Assembly (NCBI GenBank): GCA_013398175.1
Contig: VZRZ01004238.1
Coordinates: forward strand, 62,001-126,000
Length of the DNA: 64,000 nucleotides
Reading direction: 5' to 3'
From: Climacteris rufus
Lineage: Eukaryota; Chordata; Aves; Passeriformes; Climacteridae
Shown here: in pieces, positions 49,735 through 63,650 of the stretch
Layout of the letters: each line of letters starts with the position of its first letter
Position numbering within the stretch: the first letter of the stretch is position 1
Translations under genes and position numbers: made by a program
The notes under the pieces: model-generated
Database searches by the model: none
Seen by the model: only the letters and a program-made list of their open reading frames with translations
Told to the model about the DNA's origin: nothing

Positions 49735-52700
49735 GTTTAGTAGCTATTAATATACAAGATTCTCTTAAGAGAACAGTTTAAGCCATTTTCAAACATAAAC
49801 CCATTCTAGCTACATAAAAGCCCCTTGCTATTTTGTAAATATAAATAATATAGAAGGCAATATTCAAATGGCCGGATAGTTCCTGGTAGAAAAATATAGT
49901 ATACTAAACATTGAATATACTAAATATATAAAAGACAATATGATACCTAACTATGTATTATATTTGCATAAAAATAGAAAGTTATAGCTTGAGACTGCTT
50001 TTGTTAAAGGATAACTTATTATATCAGAGCCAGCTGTAAATATCAAAGGTAAAATGTGCAAACTGATACATTTAAACTGCTGCCAAAGTCTTGCTGAGTA
50101 ACCTGTTGTACAAGTCACCCACCTTCAGCAGCCACCACACACGTCCATGGGTGTAACACCTTCCATGTTTTCAATACTTTGGTTAGAGCATTTCATTTTT
50201 TCCCCCTTCTCTGAGCCCATACAGTATGGGGTGAAGAACACATTGTCCTTTGCAATTCATGTCATTCCACTGTACCAGCAGCAGGTAGCTCTTCAGCAGC
50301 ACAAGGCTTGGAATGTCCAGTGATCACTTAGTGTCTTTCTCCAGTGACAGACTATGCAGGTTTTACACCCAGGGACTCTGGGGGCTTTTCATCAGTGCAA
50401 GATCTTAGGAACAGACTATGAAAATATACGAATGCTTTGGAGTAAATAATTCTGAATGCAGATAACTACAGGAATCTCTTAAAATTCCTTTGGTCCTGTT
50501 TTCTAAGATTAGCCTTACTAATAACTGTGATCAACTCCTCAGTATTTAAAAGCCTACACAAATACTAGGAAAAAAATCATTCACTGGAAAATCTACTGCC
50601 TAAAAGGCAACAAACCTAAGAAATATATATTTAAAATATATGCATTGAACACGAACTACAGGACAATGCATCAAAGTTTATCACAAAATGGCCATTGCCA
50701 TTTTCAGGAGAGAATTAGAGCAGAAAAAGTGTCAGAAAACTAGTACCATCATACATCTATTGGCATTATATTAAAAAGTAAAAAAGAAGGAGAGAGATGA
50801 AAATAGAGTAATAATGGCAATGATGTATGAGGGGTTGTAAAGTCAAAGATTAAAAAATAAGATAGACCTAAATATTTTCAGGGATACATGGACTTTAGGG
50901 AGAGTGTTTCTTAGTATTGCAATAGCTTGGGGCAGGGAAGTGGAAGAGAGATTTTGTAAAGATTTCTTTTTCACCTTCTGCAAAAGGTGAAGTAGAAGAG
51001 AGAAAGTAGTGTTCATTGCTATCTGGAAACAGCTGGCTGTGCACTACCTCCTGAAGTTGCTGCACTTCACTCCAGTGAAGTGAGCATACTTCCAGTGAGA
51101 TTTGAGCATACACTCAGATGTCACAAAATAAGATGTCACCAAAACCCATGGCCAGCAATATTACTTGAGCTTTTTTATAGTGAAACAGTGTAAAAGTATA
51201 ATAAAATAGCATAACAATGTAAAAACAGTATAAATGACAGATATAATATGGTACAATCCAAGGAAAAATTTAATCAGGGAATAAATCCCTTTTTTCCCCA
51301 TTTGCTTCAAAATTTGTAAAATAATTGAAACAGATTTATAGTTTGTGAAGAAGTGCTTCTATTCATCTCCTGCAATAAAACAGGTCACATTTATAAGCCT
51401 TTGACAGAAGCTTTTAGTAGTAGAATATTTTGCTGTTTCACAATCTTTTCATTCATTAAAAAAAAAAAAAGGGAAAAAATTAATTCAATTACGTGAAATT
51501 TTCAAACAAGCATATATTCTCAAAGCCTTGCTTATTTATTCAGCTCTTCCATAGCCCTACTACCTTTCACTACTTACTTCGTGGGTAACTAGAGTTCTCC
51601 ATGATGTCAAATGAATTCAAAACTAAAGAAAAACAGTGAATCAGCACCAAGATTTTGAAATGGATATTGCACATCATTCATACACAACACAAGGTAATGT
51701 GCTATAGGTAACATTTGCTCCAATTCTTTTCCTTCAGCTGTTCAGAATGTGAAAATGGCTGTTTAACAACAGAACAATAGAAATGCTATTTTAACTTGCA
51801 CAATGATATTGAATCATAAGTACAGAATGTGACTCAGCTGTGCAGAATGTGTGTATGTCTGTGTGAGACAGGCAGTCATTCACCTCTCTGAACACCATCT
51901 TCATAAGGCAGTTAAAACATTCAGTCGCAGAAATAATTACTAGGAAAGATGAAAAAGATTGCGCACTCCTTTGATGTTTGTTTTCATCTTCAAACACAGT
52001 TTTCAGTACTTTTGAAACAGTTCACTCTGCATAATAAGTTTCTGGTATATAATTCAGCATCTACTGTTCTTATTTTGCTTGTGTGTACCAATATTTTTCC
52101 CTCAGGTAAAAACCAAATCTTCTGGGACCATGTGTTTTTACAAAACCTGTAGGAAGCAATAGAAAACACTATTCTTTTCTGTAGTTTTCAACATAAAGAC
52201 TGCTCTTTTTTTTTCTATTTTATTAAAATCATTCCATAGAGAAAATTTAATCATGAAATACACAGAAGATGACAAGACAAGAAATTTTGTTTTACATGGA
52301 TAAAATAAGGCTCCTAATACTGGCTATATTCAGCTATCAAAATGCAGCACATTAATGTTGCATTATACATCCATTTTCAGTGAACAAACATCTCATAGAC
52401 AACTACGTCTTAGTTCCTCTTAGTACAATTATTGCTGTCTACATTAGAAATATTCTTGATGCAGACATAACTCCCTTACTGAGGCAAATCTGTGCAAACT
52501 TCTTCTAGTTTCTGGGTTTTGAGTACAAATTTTCTAACACATCTCCAAGTGTACCAGCCAAAAATAAGCTGACCTGTTATCTCTACATGAAGAAGGCAAA
52601 ATATTACATTTTGAGCAGCAGAAGAAATTGTTCCTTTGATTTTCATTTAATTATGCAAACGAATTGCACCACCATAATAATTTCTTTCTTCGTGTGTTAG

Positions 52701-52999
52701 CGATATGCGAACTCTCTCCCCAGTGTAGATCAGGACATATAACTAACAAATAAAATACTCTATCCATTTCTGGCCACTATATTTAAAAGGAAAAAAAAAA
52801 TTGAGGACTTATATCACTTGCCACTTCTGTATGTGAAAGTGAAGTCTAAATCGATTATATCAGAACCAGTTTCAGAATGCAGTTATGCTGCTGTCTTTTA
52901 TATAAACCGGTAAGAAAACCCATTCAACCCGGACATTAACAGGAAGAAAATCAATATTAAAAAAAAAATAAATTAAAAGTAAATATAGAGAATAAATAT

Positions 53000-53026
53000 T
53001 TTGTTTTTTTGGTTTTGTTTTTTTCC
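53000..53026. repeat. T/G-rich low-complexity tract
   Basis: T runs with single or paired G occur in intron 1, similar to the other T/G tracts. Confidence 0.8.
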
Positions 53027-55068
53027 TCCTTTCCAACTCATTTTCAGCTAGAACATCTAAGATGATTAAACATAGACAACTACATGTCCAAAACATTACT
53101 GATTAAGCACAGATAATTACATCTTCAATGGGAACAACTACCTCTGAAGAACATACAATATTTTAATAACATTTTTTGTTATTTTTCTTAAAGAGCTTTC
53201 TATCTAATATTAGGAGACAGGACAGCAGCATCTAAATAAAATGACAAAGAACTACAAAAACCTGAAATGGAAAAGAAAATAACAAAATCTTCCGTGTCTT
53301 CCATGCCTGGCTAGGCATGCATTTTCCTCATATCTAAATTTGTACCACTTGTCACATAGCTTTCATGGCCAATCAACTCAAATACAGTTTCACAACCCAT
53401 CATGAAACATGCAGATACAGTTCTGAATTCTATTAAGCTAGACTTAACCTCAAGAAGTCTAGCTATTTTTATGTAATATTTTAATTGATAAATACAGCCA
53501 TCAAAACACATTGTACTGAACAAAAAGCAACACTTTTTACTTATGTCTAGTATGCTCAAACTACTCAACATGTGTCATGACTTCCTGATCTGAAACTGGT
53601 CTCCAGGACAATACAGTATAGCAGCAGGTAGAGGCAAACCATCTCCCTTAATACTGCCCCAAGGACAGACGAAAGACAAGACATTCACAATGTGATTTTA
53701 TAAAGCTGCAAATGAAGTGAAGCAACCTTTGGGAATGAGTCATCAAAGATCATCCCTGTACTTTGATGTGGAAAACTTGCTCAAAAAATGCTGCATACGC
53801 AATCCCACCTGATTGCCCTCTGTGTCCCAGGCTCATTCATGGAATACACCCCCACTCTGCTCCCACCCTCTACCGTTATACAAGATCTACTGAAAATTAG
53901 AAGAAAACTGCATCAAATGCTAGAAACTAAAGTACCTTTCTTAGTCTTGTTCAGGAGATGACTTCTCATTTAAATCAGCCTTCAATAAGAATGTTTACAA
54001 TTAAAGAATAACCTATTAAGCAACAGAAGGTAATTTTACGGCAAAATTAATTCTGAGATCCTGACTGCTAAGATTACAGTGGAAAAGTAAATTAGACAGT
54101 ATTTTGATTGAACAGTTATAAGCAACATGACATGTAGAAAAGCATAATGCCCCAACAAACGCAAAAGGATTCTCGGGAAAAAGGCAACTAATTGCATGAA
54201 AATAAAAAAAACAAACATTCAGGTATCCTTTTACACATTAAATTATGTGTCATTATTGGATCTACTTTGACTTGTTATCTCCTTAGTGTGATTGGATATT
54301 AGTTAACCAGATATCAGCTAATACTGAAAATCAAAATGTTGGTCCTTAGGCTTTTGCGGTATTTTGCAGTTAATAGTTGCATCAGTTACTGCACTCAGCA
54401 TGGGATTAAGGCTAAGAGGAATCATAAAGACTTTTTCTTGTTTAGATGCAAAATTTCTCAAACTAAATTGAAATACCTAAAATTGTGCATTGTCACAATT
54501 ACTGTAATGCATGTTTGCTCATAAGACTCCCACTGGCCAAAATAACAACTTTAAGCAGTCAGGATATAGTCCGGTTATTCTGGATCTTGGATGCAACTTC
54601 CACAAACCCATCTCTTCACCAGATCACTGTGCTTATATTACCTCGCATTAAACAAATAAATTCCAGAAATCACCTTTGTGGACTGGTTAGGATAACTTTT
54701 TTGCCCAGGGAATACTATGAAGCACAAACATCTGCAACCTGCAACCAAAAGATGCTCTGTAACACCTCACACAATTCCTCCATTAACAAAACAGGAACAA
54801 AATATTTGGCTTTGCAACACCCATCCCATCTAACTGTGCTCTGATTCTCTAACTTACAGAAATCTTCAGTCATCAAAAGAATATGACTTCAGATATTGGA
54901 ATGATACTGGGATTATCTCACCACGGACATATTAAGTCCCCACAAAGATATCCCCCTGTTCACCTAGGCCAAAAAATGATAATTTTGCAGAGTAAAAATC
55001 CAAAATTTTCCATCCTATTTACTACTACATTTTGTCTTCAGGTTGATACAAAGAACTTTCACAAACAT

Positions 55069-55086
55069 AAAAAAAAAAAAAAAAAA
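55069..55086. repeat. Poly-A run (18)
   Basis: Eighteen uninterrupted A occur in intron 1. The 500 bases before it do not resemble a known processed gene copy. Confidence 0.9.
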
Positions 55087-57830
55087 CCAGTAAAATTCTT
55101 AAAAGACTTCTCAAAAGAAAACTGAAAATAAAAAATACATACTTATAATAAAGTAGTCTGAAAACACAGCCTTAAGAGACTGCACAAACTGAATGTGTAT
55201 GTGAGGAATTCTTTAGTGACAAAAATTGCACAGCTTTATTGCCAACTTTAAGAGCTGATGTTTTCTTAGGTGGCTAAATGCTGAAATACCTGAAATTGAA
55301 ACAATAAAGGTGAAATATTTGGTCCTTCAGCATATTTTGATATGCAGAAAATATTTGGAATCTTGTCTGTATCCGTTAAAACAAAAGGAATAGTCACGGT
55401 CACAGTGACTAGCAGTCACAGTCTAAGGAACCTGACTGAGTTCAGTTCAGTTCTATCTAATATTTTTTTCCTAGTAGGCTCACAGAAATAAACTTGAAAC
55501 AATCAACTGCTTATTTAATTTATCCTATATTAATATGAGACTGTTCTGCACTTGTACTAGGAAAACACATTGCTGTAAAAAAACCCTTTTCTAAACTAAA
55601 TTTAATTATTTCCAAAATTTTAGTTACAGATTTTAGAATTCTAATACCAGCCTAGGTCAGCAGTTCAGTGTAAATTCAGGGGTTTTGTGGAATGCAAGGA
55701 GTTTTTTTTTTATTTTAAACTCTGCAAAACTTCCTTGTAGCAACACCAATATTTCTTAAAATAGAAAACTTTGTAGCGAAATATTTTTTCCACAAGGAAA
55801 ATTAATAAGACCTAAAAAGAACTGATTTACAAATTCATTTATGAATACCTTTTTTATTCTTAGTGTGTATGCAAATTCTGAAGACTTTTTTTCCATGTTT
55901 ATTTTCATTTGGAATATGGGGATCTGGAGATTACATGGCATTTTAATAAAATACAGTGTGTTACACAAAATCTCTCCCTCCCTTTCTCTTAGGGATCCTG
56001 TCTTGATCAGAGTAACAGATAACAATTAAACCTGAACAAGCGTAACAGAATTTGCACATCTTTTGTATACTGCTCAAAATTAGTAATAATTTTGTTCAGA
56101 ACTGTCCCTTGTTCTCTGTGTCTCTTGTCCCTTGTTAAGCACTCAGTACTTCATATTGTAATGTTTGAAATACTGCATTCAGAAAAAAAAGTAATTCAGC
56201 AAGCTCACTATAATCATGGTACCTTCTAAATCAGAAATATAACTTAGATTTGCATTTTCATCATATGCATTTTACACATTTCTTCACTTATGTTCAAGGC
56301 AATTAAATTTCGAATGGATTGCTTACATAGATACTAAATAATTCACTGTCTTCATGTAGTGGTAATAAAATGAAATAATCTACTTTGTCAGTGAGAAGAA
56401 GTATTGTTTCAAGAAGCCTTATCTATAATATTGAGCTATTCAAACAACTATATTTAGCAAATTCACCTGGCAGAGAGACCTATAATTTGTGTTACCATCA
56501 AGTGATATACTTTCAAAGACAAATTAAAGATGTAATTCTTAGTTGAACTAAATTATATTAAAAATCAGTTTTCAGCAAAGTTTAAAGACACAAGTAATAT
56601 AAAGAAATATGATTTTAATTCTCATCAAAGCCCAAAACATGGAAACTTAAAAAGCAAGGAGGAAAAGTCCTTTCTCTCCTAGTTTAGGAGTCACATATAT
56701 GTGCTTATCCCACGATAACATACATGCTTCTCTTGTTCCACCCATCTTAACCACTCTGAAATCTGGAGGGAAAAAAGAACAAGCTACCTACAGCCTCTTT
56801 TCCTAAATAACTGAAACACAATTTAGGATAGCTAGATATGGATAAATATACATATATATTTATATACAGACATATACACACACACTTCTATTATAATGTC
56901 CATCAAGGAAGAGAATTAAATGAAAAATCTGTCTGTTGAATATATCTAAAAAGGTAGATCTGAATTAACCAGTATATAAAATAATTTCATCCCATGTTTA
57001 ATTGGTCATACTTCAGCAATACTCAAAGGTGGTAGTACAAAAATCCATTTTCCATCATACTGGACTGTATTCTTTTATCAATAATCAAGTAGTTTTTTGA
57101 CTTCCTCTGTTGCACCTAGGCATTCTGACAAAGTATTTGTTGATCCTGGATAACTTTCTAATGAATGATGAGAATCACTAGGTATACATTAATAAAAGAG
57201 CACTGTGAAGCAATACACCCGGCAAAATGCAGGTCTAAGCTGTAGTGACAGCAGAGAATGAGTGGCTTGGCAGTAAAGTCTCATCATGAGTCATCATCAA
57301 AGGTTTAGATTTCATGTAGTGAAGGTACATTCCATGTTTTAGCAGAGACTGCACGACACACTGAAAAGTTACTCTGTGTTTCATTCTTACTCCAAACTCT
57401 AAACAACAAAGGGAAGCTATCTTGGATTGACTGAAACTACTTTTTTAGAAAAAAATACCTAATTTTTTTTTGCCAGTCAGACAGGAAAATAACCTTTTCC
57501 ATACTATACTTTTTTTTTTTTAATTTTTCTTCTTTGATGGACAGGTAAATGATCATCCTGCATGCAGTATGCTTTCTTTTAAGGTATCAGTGTTACCTCT
57601 CCCAGCCCTGTCAACTGTAATTCTAACAAAGAACTAATTTAAGTCAAAGCTCCTGGCTGTACACCTCACAGCTTGCAAAGAAATTGGCTTAGCTACTATT
57701 TAGGTAGCTACACAAGGCTCCATCTAGTACGGTGTTGAGCATGTGCTTGCAACATGTGGCTTTTCCTATTGATTTAAAATCAAGTTAACACCATACCTTC
57801 AAAAAAATATACAGAATATGATGATACAAA

Positions 57831-57860
57831 AGTAGATGACATTACACCAGTAGATGACAT
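57831..57860. repeat. Short direct repeat (12-base unit, 18-base period)
   Basis: AGTAGATGACAT occurs at 57831-57842 and again at 57849-57860. It is probably a small local duplication. Confidence 0.7.
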
Positions 57861-60800
57861 CTTCATTTTTCCACATTCATTTAAAAAAACGACATATGAG
57901 ATATTTATAAATGTCCATGCTGGTTTGGTCTATCTGTGCTCAAGTGGGTAATGCTTCTGGTGAGAGAGGAACACATTACTAAGAGAAAACATTGGAAGAG
58001 GAATCTATACATGCTTGGGAAGATTGATTTTATCAGTATTGTTATAGTTTGAAATTTAAACCAATGTAACTCTTCCAGAAAGATTATCAATTAAAATAAT
58101 TTATATATATATATACATGCAAAAACTTATACAATCACACCTTGGAAAGAAATTACAAACAGAAATGAATACTCATATTTGGGACATTGATGATTATGAC
58201 AACATACAGAAAACTGTGTTGTGATTAGCTGTTAGAGACTCCAGTACATTAGGTTCATTGCTGTTTAATGAGATAGATCTCAACTAGCAGTTAAGAGGTA
58301 TTAAAGTTACTGACACAGAGCAGTCACTGCCTAAAATACAAATCATTTAGGCATAACATAGTCAATCTTTATAATCTTAAAAAAACCTTCTGGCTGATTT
58401 AACACAGACAACACTTGTCAGCTTCAAAATCACTCTAAAACTAAAGGGACAGGAATGAAATAAAACTAGCTTCACAAATGCGATGCAAATAATAATGGAG
58501 TGGATCGATTAATTCAAAGAGTTTGCCCATAATATGTACTTCATATATCATGCATCTAAGATTTGTACATTAAATAAATTAACAATTTATTATTGCTAAT
58601 AAATAGGTTATAAACATATTGCATGTATCAAGAATGCATAGATGATGATTGAAATCACTATAAATACATATGGTTTGATCTGATTGAAAACAATAACAAT
58701 TTGTAAGACACTAATTCTATGGAACATTTACTATTCTAATTATAAAATGAATTACAATGTGATGGATCATAAAACTAGAAAATTAGTATCCTTTTCATCT
58801 CTCTCATCTAGAGTTCATAGACTCAATCCCTCAAGCCATTTCCTCAGCCTTGAACAGAACTATTTCTCCTAAATTAAAAACTACTATGAAGTATTTACTG
58901 AAATATAACTCTAACTAATTTTTTCTCATTCACAAGTAGACTGAGTTATACTAGGCTTTAAGCTACATCTTTTTTTCTTCTTTTAGTGCAATGTCCAAAT
59001 CTTGAAAACTCAGAAACCATTGCTTCGTGAGTTTTCTGTGCATTCATCTGTTTAAATGGAATTTTCTACAGACCTCTTACATATTTAATAAGTATTTTTG
59101 GTTTTTGCACAGCTTTAGTTTAGAGGAGGTAGCTAGCACCCTCCCTTTTTTCAGGTGGTGGAACAGAGGAACAAACGTTATTTGACAAATGACTTTTCAG
59201 TTTGGTACTCAGAATAAGATTAATATGATTTCCCAGAATACTGACATTTATATAGCTCTTTATATAATCAAAGTACACTTTGCTTTTGTCGTTTCCAGTT
59301 CTCTGTGTTTAAAACTCAGAAATAACAAAAATACAACTAGAAGTAAGATGTGAGTACTTTGATCTCAGGACATTTTTCAGCAGCTGTGCAGGACTTAGTG
59401 GTCAGAAGCATATGAGTAAAACACCAAATATTCAGGTTCCTTAAATGATCTTTTTTACGTCATAAATTTTTCCATTGCTGAAGACGGTAGGGTGCGTATG
59501 TTGTAGAGCTGTTAGCTGAAAGCAGTGGATTTCTAAAACTCAAAAAGCCTGTACTTTTGGATATGGTATCAATTAAAAGTTCCATTTAACTGACATTATA
59601 TAGCCCTTTCTCCTTATTCTACGTCATATGCAAGTTATTACTCTATATCCACATGTTTTAGATCCCTTTTATCTCAAAAAACCTCTCTTTGCTTCATTTG
59701 CTCCCTTTACCCTCAGGCTGTTTTCATCTTGGCTACTCCTATTCCCTTGAACACCTATTTGCCTGAAAAACAATCAGAGCTCATAATCTTGCTAGTTCTC
59801 TTCAAAGCTGGGAGATGGAAAGTTCACCTGCTCTGGGGAATGAGCAGCAGGAACACAGCATCACTTCTCTCTTCTCTCCCCATCATTGTTCTAGCTATCT
59901 AATTCCACAACCCCTCTACAAGGCAACAATATTACTCAATGAAACACATGCACAGGTTGTTTACTGTCCAAAAGCATAGAATAACTTCAGCCAAAAGAGT
60001 AGAAAAGGAACTATAGAAAACTTGTGTAAAATTTAAAATGTTCTGAATATTTCTGTCTGGAAAGAAACCCATAATCTATTAATTGAAGCATTATATGACT
60101 GTCACTTTTACACCTCAGAAAGGAAAAAAAATTAAGAAAGAGATGATGATGGGGCAGATAATTGTTAACCTTCAGGACATGACTTGTTATGAAGACTGCT
60201 CTGTGAAAGCAATTAATGCCCTTGTACATGTTTAAAGCAAAAAAAGATTGAATATGTATAACATTTTAAAATGTGCTACCTGAACATCTCTATATAGTAA
60301 TTAACAGCTTAATCTCATTTAAAAACACAAACCAATGAAACTATCAATAAGCAGGTTTGCAGACATAAATAAAACACAAACGTAAGTGTTTGTTAATGAG
60401 CTTAGAATAAACAATCTACAGGTATCATTTAATCAGTGCAAATTTACACTTTTTTTTAAAATGGATAATAACTTTAAAGATACAGGTCATAAGCAAAGTC
60501 TCTGTGGACCAGTATGTTGCATAATCTCTCAAGTCTACAACTAAAAATCTTAGTGACATAAAGCTGGAAGTTTTTTTATTGTAACAGAGTCATTAAATTT
60601 CATTCTACCAAGATCTGAGGTTAAGTTAGGTATTTCTTGTGAACAGAAATATCTGAAACCTACTTTTACTGGCTTCAAAAAGCCCAAATATATATAAAAC
60701 CCAAGCTATCTCTCACTGGAGTTAAACAACTTTTATTACTGACTCCAGCAGAAACAGAAAACTCAACAAGTATTCCATGTAATGATAAGTTTTAAAGGAA

Positions 60801-61537
60801 TGAAGAACTATATTGAAAATTACTCTCAACCAAACAGATTAGAATCTAGTGCAAGATCAATCTGCATTAAGCATGCATTTCATTTACACTCTCTATGTAG
60901 AGTGGAAAAACAATTTACACTTGTATATTAAAGTATTAAAAGATATTTACAAATAATATATGCAAGACAGACAAAAAAATTCCATTTCAAGAACAGACTC
61001 TGAAATCATATTTCATATTACTCTTACCTCCTGCTTTACCATGAAATTCCACTTTTATTTCACAGAAGTTAATTTGTAAGATACTTGGATACAACTATTT
61101 TTTTCCTCACAGAAATCTACGTTAGGGAAATACTTTTTAAGACAGGCACATAAAAACAAGAAAAGATGTGTGAAAAATCAAAGGCAATAAAAAGTGGGAA
61201 ACCTGCTAAAAAATTAAAGTAGAGTTGTCATATAACATTTTCATCATAATAGTGGCAGTCATTTACTCACCATTTTTTTTTAACCATTGATTATGAGGCC
61301 AAGCAGAACCAACCTAATCCTTACCAAAAAATTGCACTAAGACTGTAACTTACAGTTAAACTAAGTTTTCTTTCTAAAATTTATTTTTAGAAAGAAATCA
61401 AGTATTAAATTATGAATTTCAAATAATGCAGAATGAAACATATCTATACATCATTTGCTCAAAATATGAAACTACAAGATTGTATGAAATTCAGCAGTAC
61501 ACTGAGTTTGAATAGACAGTTTCAGCTCTGTCTGTGG

Positions 61538-61563
61538 ATATAGATATCAGCTGATATCTATAT
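61538..61563. repeat. 26-base perfect palindrome
   Basis: The arms are ATATAGATATCAG and CTGATATCTATAT with no spacer, centred between 61550 and 61551. A partial copy of the core (TATACCAGCTG) follows. It could form a cruciform, or it may simply be a local AT-rich inversion. Confidence 0.9.
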
Positions 61564-63632
61564 ACCAGCTGAACCTTCCTATGCCCTTACTTAACTTTAA
61601 AATGGAAAATGCCTGTAGTCATTGAGTACAGTTTATGTTGGCTTTAGAATGTTTAATCATTACAAATTTTGTTCTTCCTAAATTCCAAATACGAAGGAAA
61701 GGAAAAATTTTACATGAAACAGAAATAGACAGGCCAGTCCTGAAATAAAAAAACATTGTCCAGCACCCATGGTCCATGATGACTGGCTCTCATTTCTCAC
61801 GTATCTCCTGCTGGCTTGCTCTACAGCTGGAGATCTCTGTAGTTCTTCACACTTACACCACTGTGATGGGATGCTTGCTAATCTCACATTTCTCAGCCAG
61901 AAATATCTACCTTCCAGTAAATTATTTCACAGAAGCCGTTCCAGAAAGAGAACTCAAACAAAACAAAACAAAAACCAAGAAGACAATGTATCATATTTGG
62001 ATAGAAACCCTGGATATAATAAAACAAGTCCAAAAGCATATTTCACAGAATTATTAGTACTTTAGCAGTGAAAACAAAGTCTTTCAAATAACATTTGTAG
62101 GAGGTAAGATTTATGTTAGATTTTCCTTCTATAAAAGATGTGTGTGTAGTTATTTTATTATGGTTAAACACAGAGTTTTTTCAGATAGTGTGTTAGTCTG
62201 CCTTTGAGATGCAAATTATTTTTCTCATACTCTCAAAAGGTTTGAGCTTAAAAGCTTTCTAATGTAATATCAAATTTGCAGGCAATTTAAAGTAAGATCA
62301 CTACAGAAAGGGAACAACAGGTATTTTAGGAACACGTTGTTATTACTATACAAATAAAATTTATTTTTCTTTTTTCAGAAGTGATTTTTTATCTAAGATC
62401 GTTGCTGTAAATTTTTTGTTGACTATGGTCATATCTGGTGAATACTAATTTATTTTCATTTTATTACCTTCAATTTAAAAGTCTACTTACTCATTCAATA
62501 AGCATGAACAGAATAACATTGACCTGATTGATGAAGCACTTTAACATTGTCTAACTTTATTTAAAAAAAACCTTTTATAAGAGAAAAAGAAAATGCAATT
62601 TTTTCACACCAAAATTAAAGTCATAATGCTTGTAAACCACTATTTTTTAAACTTGAAACTGTCAAAATTAATCCACTGCAGCCTTTCTGCACTGATTTAA
62701 TTAGGTTAGCACAGCTATCTCCAGAAGTAAGCCATTTAGCATTTAAAAAAGGTCACAGTCTCAGGAAGTCTTATTGAGCTCCTATACAGTCTCTTCATTG
62801 TAACACTATGCTAAGAGCAATATATATTACTACTGGGAAATAAAAAATATACAGGAGTAAAAAGGTCAACAGACAGAAAGGTTTTAGCCAAAAAAAAATA
62901 TTAAAGACAAGCATATTTGAAAAAAATAGTTTGCTAATGTAAAATACATGGATCTATGTGTATCCATACCATACTTATGTATAAGTATTTATACAACTTA
63001 ATTTCGGTAAAACACTAGGGTCTTTTGAAAAACAATTCAAGAATATGTCTTTTCTAGGGTATCAATTTTTATGGCCATGGCAATTATGTCTAGGCTTAGC
63101 AATACAAAGATAAGCCATTCTGTCTGGGATTTCTATATGCCTTTATAATGCCATTATTCCAGGTACAAACCTTCACCTACATTTACATGGGAAACTCATC
63201 ACTCACATACGAGAACAAAGCTGTGTTATACTCAACAGCTGCTGCTGTGTGATAACAGGCCACACTCATGTTACTCACAATGGGAATATAGACAAAATTT
63301 TTAAAATGGAAGAATCAGACAGTTTGTGATCTAATATCATCCATACAAACTGCAACTAGACAATTCATTTATTTTACCTGCCACTGCACTGCTTTTTAAT
63401 ATACTGAAGGAGCTGCACAGAGCTATACATCCAGACAAAAGAGTTTTGACTACCTTAACAGGTATTTTGAGTAATGTTTTCACCTGCTTGCCCCAAATAT
63501 TCCAGAAAATGTTCCTTTAAACCAATGTGTTGGAAGAGAAATTATGATTTCCACAGATTTTTTTAAAGGTTAGGGGTTTTTTGTTTGTTTTTAAAATGTT
63601 TTAGCCTTTTCAAATGGATTAGTGTAAGCTCG

Positions 63633-63650
63633 CTCTTTCTTTCTTTCTCT
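63633..63650. repeat. Short (CTTT)n repeat
   Basis: About four CTTT units occur in the far part of the window. Confidence 0.8.

Noticed and set aside
54485..54844. 119-codon plus-strand frame in intron 1
   Set aside because: No recognisable domain and AT-rich composition; no evidence of a processed gene copy.
61271..61300. Donor-like site (AATG then GTGAGTAAAT, minus strand)
   Set aside because: The frame compatible with exon 2 has no start codon nearby and consists of Lys/Asn codons from an A run; probably chance.
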